Source: an uncultured Lachnospiraceae bacterium (lineage in GTDB: Bacteria; Bacillota; Clostridia; Lachnospirales; Lachnospiraceae). Taken from it: a stretch of DNA of 64,000 bases. The notes beneath the pieces are model-generated. The model saw only the letters and a program-made list of their open reading frames with translations. It searched no databases and was not told the DNA's origin. Both the position numbers and the translations under genes were made by a program. The stretch covers positions 1-64,000 of the forward strand of contig CAJTOO010000005.1 of NCBI GenBank assembly GCA_910577735.1. Direction: 5' to 3'. How positions within the stretch are numbered: position 1 is the first letter of the stretch; each line of letters begins with the position of its first letter. This document shows positions 1 to 6,350 of this stretch, in pieces.

Positions 1-84
1 ATCATGGGTACTTTCCGTAGATGTATTGTAACACGAAGATATATGAATGGCAATTAGTTCTTTAAATTTGTTTGCAGGTATCAT
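1..84 (-). CDS. possible start of a small unknown ORF, cut by the window edge
   Basis: An ATG at 84 on the minus strand opens 28 codons (start MIPANKFKEL) that stay open to the window edge. The upstream bases are G-rich (GGGGCGGG) but give no clear ribosome site, and the ATG lies inside a perfect 14-bp palindrome (77-90). No family is recognised. It follows the guaA terminator, so it would need its own promoter. It may be no gene at all. Confidence 0.2.
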   Translation of the reverse strand, partial: MIPANKFKELIAIHISSCYNTSTESTHD

Positions 85-151
85 GATACCCGCCCCAAAT
101 CCAGTATTCCTCAAATAATTAGAGCCATTTTAGAGCCAACAGGCAAAAAGC

Positions 152-190
152 AATCCCGGAAATGCCCATTTTATCAGCATTTCCGGGATT
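152..190 (-). terminator. rho-independent terminator of guaA
   Basis: A 14-bp perfect stem (AATCCCGGAAATGC with its complement) around an 11-base loop sits just past the guaA stop codon. On the minus strand it is followed by a T-rich run (GCTTTTT). The stretch from 1 to 151 holds only the doubtful ORF at the edge, a 14-bp palindrome (77-90) and a short direct repeat TAGAGCCA (two copies near 120-137). Confidence 0.75.
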
Positions 191-197
191 TTATCCG

Positions 198-1754
198 TTA
201 CTCGAACTCAATCGTCCCAGGCGGCTTACTCGTCAGATCATACACCACTCTGTTGACTCCTTTAACCTCGTTAATAATCCTGTTCATAACGCCCTGCAGC
301 ACTGCCCAGGGAATCTCTGCGCTCTCTGCAGTCATAAAGTCAACCGTTTTAACTGCCCGCAATGCCACAGCATAATCATAAGTCCTCTCATCCCCCATGA
401 CACCCACGCTGCGCATGTTGGTCAATGCCGCAAAATACTGATTGATTTCCTGGTCAAGTCCGGCCTTTGCAATCTCCTCACGATAAATCGCATCCGCGTC
501 CTGCACAATCCGCACCTTCTGGGCCGTCACTTCGCCAATGATCCGAACGCCCAATCCGGGACCAGGAAACGGCTGTCTGTACACCAGATATTCCGGTATC
601 CCCAGTTCTAAACCAACTTTACGCACCTCATCCTTAAAAAGATCCCGAAGAGGTTCAATAATCTCTTTGAAATCCACATAATCCGGAAGTCCGCCCACAT
701 TGTGATGGGATTTAATAACAGCACTCTCGCCGCCCAGACCGCTCTCCACCACATCCGGATAAATCGTTCCCTGCACAAGGAAATCTATCGCCCCAATCTT
801 CTTAGCCTCTTCCTCAAACACACGGATAAACTCTTCTCCAATAATCTTTCTCTTCTGCTCTGGTTCCTCCGCGCCGGCCAGTTTCTGATAGAAACGCTCC
901 TGCGCGTTGACACGGATAAAGTTCAGGTCATAATTTCCTTCCGGTCCAAAAACAGCCTCCACCTCATCTCCCTCATTCTTGCGAAGAAGTCCATGGTCCA
1001 CGAAAACGCAGGTCAACTGGCTGCCAATCGCCTTGGAAAGAAGGACTGCTGCCACAGAAGAATCCACGCCACCGGACAGCGCACAGAGGACTCTGCCATC
1101 TCCCACCTTATTGCGAATCGTCTCAATGGACTGCTTTACAAAGGAATCCATCCTCCAGTCACCAGTACATCCGCACACCTGGCAAACAAAATTAGATAAC
1201 ATTTTCGTGCCCTCTACCGTATGCAGGACTTCCGGATGAAACTGAATCGCATACAGCTTTTTATCCGGATTCTCTGCCGCAGCAACCGGGCAGTCTGCCG
1301 TATGGGCACAGATGGCAAACCCTGGCGCAATCTTTGAAATATAATCATTATGGCTCATCCAGCAAGTTGTTTCAGATGACACATTCTGAAAAAGTGCACT
1401 GCTATTATTGACTGAAACTTCTATCTTGCCATATTCTCTGACAGGCGCTTTCTCTACCTTGCCGCCTAACACCTGCATCATAAGCTGTGCCCCATAGCAA
1501 AGCCCAAGCACAGGAATCCCCATCTCAAAAAGCTCCGGAGAACAGGTCGCCGCTTCCGGTTCATAACAACTGTTAGGGCCGCCGGTCAGAATGATTCCCT
1601 TAGGATTCATCTCCCGTATCTTTGCCAAATCTGTCTTATAAGAATAAATTTCACAATAGACATTACATTCCCTGACCCGGCGCGCCACCAATTGGTTATA
1701 CTGCCCACCAAAGTCAATCACTATGACGGTTTCTCTGCTCATGTTATCAACCAT
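198..1754 (-). CDS. guaA: GMP synthase (glutamine-hydrolysing)
   Basis: The protein makes GMP from XMP, ATP and glutamine in the cytoplasm, the last step of guanine nucleotide synthesis. It has 518 residues, the usual length. The N-terminal class I glutamine amidotransferase carries the nucleophile motif GLCYGAQ (Cys86) and the HPE motif near residue 172. The ATP-pyrophosphatase domain follows with its P-loop LSGGVDSS near residue 228. The C-terminal dimerisation domain ends in the family-typical KPPGTIEFE. GAGAG lies six bases before the first ATG, so that start is kept, although an ATG four codons on (MSRET) is also possible. It is a single-gene unit with its own terminator. No purine riboswitch is recognisable in the 197 bases upstream. 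Confidence 0.97.
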   Translation of the reverse strand: MVDNMSRETVIVIDFGGQYNQLVARRVRECNVYCEIYSYKTDLAKIREMNPKGIILTGGPNSCYEPEAATCSPELFEMGIPVLGLCYGAQLMMQVLGGKVEKAPVREYGKIEVSVNNSSALFQNVSSETTCWMSHNDYISKIAPGFAICAHTADCPVAAAENPDKKLYAIQFHPEVLHTVEGTKMLSNFVCQVCGCTGDWRMDSFVKQSIETIRNKVGDGRVLCALSGGVDSSVAAVLLSKAIGSQLTCVFVDHGLLRKNEGDEVEAVFGPEGNYDLNFIRVNAQERFYQKLAGAEEPEQKRKIIGEEFIRVFEEEAKKIGAIDFLVQGTIYPDVVESGLGGESAVIKSHHNVGGLPDYVDFKEIIEPLRDLFKDEVRKVGLELGIPEYLVYRQPFPGPGLGVRIIGEVTAQKVRIVQDADAIYREEIAKAGLDQEINQYFAALTNMRSVGVMGDERTYDYAVALRAVKTVDFMTAESAEIPWAVLQGVMNRIINEVKGVNRVVYDLTSKPPGTIEFE

Positions 1755-1951
1755 GCCTTTCTCTCAGTCTATATACAGCATCAAATCTATCATATATATG
1801 AAAAGTCAACATTTTTACACAAAATACTTGTCCATGAAAACGACTTAATCCTGTTCATAAAGTATACTATCAACCCCTTAGTGTTGCAAGATAGTACATG
1901 TCAAAATTTATCCATCATCTATATTTATCGTTCATCCGCATGCAAAATCCC

Positions 1952-3337
1952 CTATCTCCCAGCTGCTTCCCGCTTCCGCATAATGGTCTCCCACTTACCG
2001 CCTCGATAACGCATGGTATAGCAGATTGCCCGAAAAGTCCAGTCAATCGTCATGGCAATCCAAATACCCATTAACCCCAGATGGAATACATAACTGAAAA
2101 TATACGCCGTAATGATGCGGAATGTCCACATGGACAGAATCGCTATGAGCATGGTCCAAACCACATCACCTGCCGCTCTCAGGGTATTGGGTAAGGAAAA
2201 AGAAGGAACCCAAGAGACCATACACATAACCGCATGGAAGCGAATGACCTGTAACGCCAATGTTGTCGTCTCCGGCGTCAGTTGATAAATTTTCAAAAAA
2301 AGCGGCGCTCCCACCATCATGATCACGGATACGCCGCTCATGCAAAGCCAAGTCAGGCGCATCATCTTCTTAGTATAATATCTGACTTGTCTGATTTCTC
2401 CCGCACCTATGCAGACACTGCTCACCGAAAGAATCGCCATGCCAATAGCCATGCCGGGCAGGATATTGAAATTAGTAATGGTACCGCAGACCGCATTTGC
2501 CGCAATGGCAGAGGTTCCAAAAGTTGACACCAGACTCAAAAGCAGAATCTTCCCCAGCTGGAACAGGCTGTTCTCCAACCCGTTGGGAATCCCAATAAAG
2601 AGGATTCTTTTGACCTGCGGAAAATCCATACGCATTGTCAGACGTCCTTTAAAATGAATATCCCTCTTATCATCCAGCATCAGTCTGAAAATAAGGATTG
2701 CCGACACAGTTCTCGCCGCCAGTGTGGCTATCGCCGCTCCTGCAACGCCCATACCAAAGCCAAAAATCAGAATCGCATTTCCCACCAGATTGATCAGATT
2801 CATCAGCAGGGAAATATACATGGTCGTCCGCGAATTTCCCATGGCCCTGAAAAGCGCAGCGCATCCATTATACAGCGCCAATGGACAGATGGAAAGAACA
2901 GTAATGATCAGATACGTGGTCGCACTGCTCATCACCGCTTCTTCCACCTGCCCGAACACTGCCCTAAGAATTACCTTATGCGCTCCAAGCAGCAATATCG
3001 TCGTGGCAAAAGATGCATAGAGTAAAAAGAGCACCATCTGCCATGCTGACTTGCCTGCCTGTTCCTTATTCTTCTGTCCCAGGGCATGACCTGCCACAAC
3101 GGCACCGCCCGTAGCCAGTGCCGCAAAAATATTGATCACCAGGATATTGACGCTGTCTACCAGAGATACCCCAGACACCGCTGCTTCTCCAACACCGGAA
3201 ATCATGACCGTATCAAGCATTCCCACTAAAATAGCAAGAAGCTGCTCCATAATCAACGGAAGAATCAGTCTTCTCAGATCAGCGCTGCTGTATAAACTTC
3301 CCTGTTCCTTTTCTTTGGTAATATTCTGTGTTTTCAT
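1952..3337 (-). CDS. MATE-family multidrug efflux transporter
   Basis: A 461-residue inner-membrane protein with about twelve hydrophobic segments arranged as two similar halves, as in the MATE (MatE) family, which exports cationic drugs or metabolites using Na+ or H+ gradients. The N-terminal half has the usual LPLIMEQLLAILVGMLDT segment and a VVAGHALGQKN loop; the C-terminal half begins near IPNGLENSLFQLGK. The ATG at 3337 is chosen because AGGGA lies eight bases upstream; an in-frame TTG at 3355 is less likely. The substrate cannot be told from sequence. It lies downstream of spoIIID in the same direction with a gap of about 80 bases, so readthrough from spoIIID is possible. Confidence 0.9.
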   Translation of the reverse strand: MKTQNITKEKEQGSLYSSADLRRLILPLIMEQLLAILVGMLDTVMISGVGEAAVSGVSLVDSVNILVINIFAALATGGAVVAGHALGQKNKEQAGKSAWQMVLFLLYASFATTILLLGAHKVILRAVFGQVEEAVMSSATTYLIITVLSICPLALYNGCAALFRAMGNSRTTMYISLLMNLINLVGNAILIFGFGMGVAGAAIATLAARTVSAILIFRLMLDDKRDIHFKGRLTMRMDFPQVKRILFIGIPNGLENSLFQLGKILLLSLVSTFGTSAIAANAVCGTITNFNILPGMAIGMAILSVSSVCIGAGEIRQVRYYTKKMMRLTWLCMSGVSVIMMVGAPLFLKIYQLTPETTTLALQVIRFHAVMCMVSWVPSFSLPNTLRAAGDVVWTMLIAILSMWTFRIITAYIFSYVFHLGLMGIWIAMTIDWTFRAICYTMRYRGGKWETIMRKREAAGR

Positions 3338-3417
3338 CGTTACATTCCCTGACAAAATTTTCGCTTCCCATGAGGAATACTGAAACTATTCTATGATTAT
3401 TTCTCAGGAATGTAAAG

Positions 3418-3675
3418 TCAGTTCGTATGCTGATGCAGATATTTCTCTCTTGTTGCCAGGCCGCCGCGTATATGCCGCTCTGATTTATTGACATCCAGCA
3501 CTTTTCTTGCTTCCGCTGCGAGGCTTGGGTTGAGCTGGGCAAGACGATCAGTTACGTCTTTATGTACTGTGGACTTTGAGATACCAAACTCCTTCGCCGT
3601 CTGTCTCACAGTAGCATTATTCTCAATGATATAATTGGCAATCTGAATTGCACGTTCCTCAATATAATCTTTCAA
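3418..3675 (-). CDS. spoIIID: sporulation transcription factor SpoIIID
   Basis: A small DNA-binding protein of the mother cell that, in Bacillus and Clostridium, adjusts the SigE regulon and leads to SigK activation. The 85 residues match the family in length and content: a start of the form MKDYIEERA, a helix-turn-helix near residues 20-42 (TVRQTAKEFGISKSTVHKDV) and a basic C-terminal tail (RHIRGGLATREKYLH). The start codon is TTG, with GAGGGG seven bases before it. A strong SigE-type promoter lies directly upstream. A second copy of the promoter and first codons is found at 10742-10932. Confidence 0.95.
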   Translation of the reverse strand: MKDYIEERAIQIANYIIENNATVRQTAKEFGISKSTVHKDVTDRLAQLNPSLAAEARKVLDVNKSERHIRGGLATREKYLHQHTN

Positions 3676-3680
3676 AAGGA

Positions 3681-3733
3681 AACCCCTCAGAACACTTTTT
3701 TACATTGTATGAAGTATTCTGAGGGGTTATGAC
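3681..3733 (-). promoter_or_regulatory. SigE-type promoter of spoIIID inside a 12-bp inverted repeat
   Basis: On the minus strand GTCATAAC (3733-3726), a 14-base spacer and CATACAAT (3711-3704) match the mother-cell SigE promoter form; the -10 box matches at every position. Two perfect 12-bp arms, AACCCCTCAGAA (3681-3692) and its complement (3717-3728), flank the -10 box. The downstream arm contains the GAGGGG ribosome site of spoIIID. A transcript begun here would lack the upstream arm, whereas one reading through from upstream would fold and hide the ribosome site. Confidence 0.75.
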
Positions 3734-3816
3734 CGATTAAACGGCAAAGTCATTATTTCCTTCATTAGGCATAAATCCATATTACCTACACCAAGAAATA
3801 CAACACGCTTTATTAT

Positions 3817-4280
3817 TCAAGATTCTTTAGAATATTTAATGTTTGACTTAGCTGCTCCTACGATTTCCATAAACCTTGATGAGCAAAAACCAAGCAAAAT
3901 TACACCCATAATTTTGCATACAAAAAAATCAATCATATATGTTTTCGCATCTACCTCCGACATTTGGCTATGAAAGGGATTAAGGCAGTAACTTCTCCGT
4001 ACCGTCTCATAGATTCCCTTCCAAAACTGATTCTCAGACAGTGCAAATAGAAATTGCAGGCTTATCATTGTATTAGCTCCAATCATTAATACATACACAA
4101 TAATAGCACCTAAAATTTGCCCAAATATAGGAAGATCCCTCAATGCTATCATCCCCAATAATAATGTCAGCATTAACCAAGCTTTAAATATGTATACCAA
4201 TACTATCTGCTACATTTCTAATGCCGTTATCGAAAATACAAAAATGACATAGATTGCAGTAAACACCATCCCCAGTTTTC
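3817..4280 (-). pseudogene. remnant of an unknown membrane protein
   Basis: The longest open part (3817-4200, TTG start) encodes about 127 residues with three hydrophobic segments (WLMLTLLLGMIAL; ILGAIIVYVLMIG; FVCKIMGVILLGF). Reading the same frame upstream across one TAG at about 4210 gives another membrane-like stretch (MVFTAIYVIFVFSITALEM), so the present ORF looks like the 3' part of a longer gene broken by a nonsense mutation. No family is recognised. It follows the RloB fragment directly, in an AT-richer stretch than its surroundings. A functional short protein from the TTG cannot be ruled out. Confidence 0.45.
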
Positions 4281-4297
4281 CAAATATATCTTTCGAT

Positions 4298-4486
4298 TTA
4301 ACAAAGAACCATATCCTTATAAATCGGATTATCCTCTATCAAACGTTTAAATCCCTCAAAATATAGAGGCTCCGTTTGCTCACCCTCACAAAAGATATAA
4401 TAGCGGTATTCCCTTTTCTCCAGATATTCTTTGCGCCGCTGTTTTCTCCACTGAGTCGTTCCGACTTTCTTAGGCATTGACCTCAC
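4298..4486 (-). pseudogene. RloB-like protein, N-terminal fragment
   Basis: Sixty-two residues that resemble the start of RloB-family proteins: a basic leader (KKVGTTQWRKQRRKEYLEKR) followed by YRYYIFCEGEQTEPLYFEGF, which holds the family's characteristic CEGxxTEPxYF signature. The frame stops at DMVLC, where intact members run on for well over a hundred residues with a TOPRIM-like fold. RloB is known as the partner of an RloA-type ATPase in restriction-linked and phage-defence loci. Here it is a truncated relic. Its ATG overlaps the end of the preceding helicase relic. Confidence 0.6.
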
Positions 4487-5125
4487 TCCAATCTATAATC
4501 TTTTTCAGATATGGATCAGCGCCATATAAAAGCACTCCCTGTAGTCTGCCTATAACGCTTTTCCTTTGTTTCTTCCTCCCAGTCGGCGTCTCATATTCGG
4601 GCGGTTCATCGTCTATGGTCAAAAAAGCTTCCATGACGTTTTCCCACTGTTCCATCAATGCCGAGGATTGCAGTAAAATCCATGTATTTACCTTTTTCTC
4701 GCTATCATATTACAGCAGACAACCGTCTTTCCAAACGCAGTGGCAGCATGCAGTATTCCTGTCTCATGTTTTAGCATGGCTTCCACTGCCAAAAACCGGG
4801 ATTCTCTCAATCGTCCTTGAAATGCCGCCAGTTCCCGTATCCTGTTCTGAATTCTAGGCGTCAGATTTTCTGCAAAAACATAAACACCATCCGCCAAGGT
4901 AATTTGCAGTTCTTCATCTACATCACTCTGAAGAAAATCTTTTGCCTTATCCCAAGGTTTTTCTCCGTCTTGTTCCAATATATCATTGATCTCTATCGCT
5001 TCATTTGACGCAAAAATTCTCCATTCTATTATCTTTTCTTCTCTGAGAGCCTGTCCCGCGCCATCATCAGGGCATATCCAAGCAGATTTTGCCCCTTCCA
5101 GCAAGTAATCCCTCATAAACAACAA
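4470..5125 (-). pseudogene. frameshifted, internally deleted superfamily II helicase
   Basis: Two frames join into one broken helicase of the phage/conflict-system type. The first (5125-4688) contains YVFAENLTPRIQNRI, then jumps to GRLRESRFLAVEAML and the Walker A region GILHAATAFGKTVVC. In intact relatives as I recall them some 80 residues separate AAFQ from the ESQ-like segment, so an internal deletion is likely. At about 4690 a run of A bases shifts the frame, and the next frame continues exactly as expected (KVNTWILLQSSALMEQW, then EPPEYETPTGRKKQR) to RLQG. The DEAD-box motif and everything after it are absent. The last residues (YGADPYLKKIIDW) may belong to another gene, possibly an RloA-type ATPase end. 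The first residues (MLFMRDYLLE) are an out-of-frame reading of the NADAR relic. Confidence 0.65.
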
Positions 5126-5333
5126 GTTGTCGCACGCCGTCCCAAATCCTTAATATGGGCAGCATCGTCCATTTCAAGGATTTGGGCAGCTATATGATTG
5201 TCACTTTGCGGTACATCATAAACTGTTCCATAGATGAAAAAACTATCCCATCCATTTTGAAACAGGATGGATGCCAATTACTCAAATATCCATATTCCTC
5301 ATCCGGGTTGTGAAAACAAATGATATGATTCAT
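5060..5333 (-). pseudogene. NADAR/YbiA-type N-glycosidase remnant
   Basis: An ATG at 5333 with a perfect AGGAGG site opens 47 codons that resemble the start of NADAR-domain proteins: ICFHNPDEEYGYLSN, then FKMDGIVFSSMEQFMMYRK, ending at a TAG at 5190. Frame changes then reveal further family pieces: AAQILEMDDAAHIKDLG in one frame and VRQLVVYEGLLA in another, down to about 5060. The gene is thus broken by at least two frameshifts and shortened. NADAR proteins remove ADP-ribose or related groups and often sit in defence islands. The intact 5' signals could still yield the 47-residue peptide. From 5334 to 5440 I see only the ribosome site and nothing else. Confidence 0.6.
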
Positions 5334-5440
5334 ACAGCCCTCCTCTTTTCTTACAGCCGGGCATCAACCCGTCCATAGCTTTTCCCTGTCGGGACGCCTG
5401 GAAAACCTGTCCGCGATCCCGTTAATATTCGTCGTTCCTG

Positions 5441-6166
5441 TCAGCAGAGCCCAAAGATTTTCAGATAATCCTCCTGCCGGATAATCCTGTCACTGGGCCG
5501 ATCCGCATTCCCCAACATTTTCTCCACCCGGTCTGCCAACGTCACGTCAATCAGCCTTCCCACATCAAGCCCGCGCAATTCAAAAAACAGCAGGGGATTC
5601 TCGTCAAATCTCGCTCCGACCCCGTACAAAACCGCCGCCACATGCTTGCACATAAGCGCCCAGTCGGGACAGCTGCAGCCAAACCCGATCTCCTTCGGCT
5701 CTGGGAAGAGTCCTCCCCGTTGCAGAAAAGCTTCCCTGAGCTCCTCCGGGAAGTTTCCTTCCATCAGCACCTCCAGATTTTGAATCTTATCTCCGCACAG
5801 GGCGATGATATTCTGACAGCGTTCCTCCGAAAGCGGACTGATTCTGATCTCCACTTTATAAGGTGTCTTCCTGCGCCCCTGTACTCTGGCGTTAATCTTC
5901 CCCTTCTGTATCTGCAGGTCAACCACCGCCCCGGTTCTGACATATCTTTTTCCCCGGTCAAGTCTGCTCTCATAATCCGCATAGCGCTCCAGGTTCTCAC
6001 ACCACGCCTTCCCCCACCATTCCTTTGCGATGGCTCTCCCGGATATGATGACCGGAGAGAGAACCTTTCCCTTTTTCTTCTCTTTCTGTAACGTATCCGC
6101 CGCATTTTTCCTGATTTTTTCTTCTGACGGCTGTTCATAAACAGTATCTTCCCAATACCGGCTCAT
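5441..6166 (-). CDS. SWIM zinc-finger protein
   Basis: A 241-residue protein with the SWIM motif near its C-terminal third: GCSCPDWALMCKHVAAVLYGVG gives the CxC...CxH ligand set. The N-terminal part (WWGKAWCENLERYADYESRL) is typical of bacterial SWIM proteins encoded beside SNF2 helicases, as here. The role is inferred to be nucleic-acid or partner binding in a helicase complex. The ATG at 6166 is chosen because GGAGGG lies nine bases upstream; the longer in-frame start at 6202 falls inside the ribosome-site region and the candidate repeat. It reads in the same direction as the SNF2 gene after a gap of about 185 bases that contains a MITE-like element. Confidence 0.85.
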   Translation of the reverse strand: MSRYWEDTVYEQPSEEKIRKNAADTLQKEKKKGKVLSPVIISGRAIAKEWWGKAWCENLERYADYESRLDRGKRYVRTGAVVDLQIQKGKINARVQGRRKTPYKVEIRISPLSEERCQNIIALCGDKIQNLEVLMEGNFPEELREAFLQRGGLFPEPKEIGFGCSCPDWALMCKHVAAVLYGVGARFDENPLLFFELRGLDVGRLIDVTLADRVEKMLGNADRPSDRIIRQEDYLKIFGLC

Positions 6167-6201
6167 TTCGTCTATCCCTCCCCGGCCTGCGCAGTTATTC
6201 A

Positions 6202-6342
6202 TAACAGTTCAGCCTTCGATTTCTCTGTCACAGAATCTGCCTATTCCAAATCGCCTTCGACAAAAACCAAATTCTTTTCCGGCTCAATTTACATGTTCTC
6301 AAGGGCTTTACGGTAAATGCAAAGTCCTGAGCTAAACTGTTA
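6202..6342. repeat. candidate MITE-like element with 12-bp terminal inverted repeats
   Basis: TAACAGTTCAGC (6202-6213) and GCTAAACTGTTA (6331-6342) are inverted with 11 of 12 bases matching and enclose 117 bases without coding capacity, giving a 141-bp unit. It lies between the SNF2 and SWIM genes. No clear target-site duplication can be seen and no second copy occurs in the window, so mobility is only inferred. Confidence 0.35.
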
Positions 6343-6350
6343 CGGTTTTC

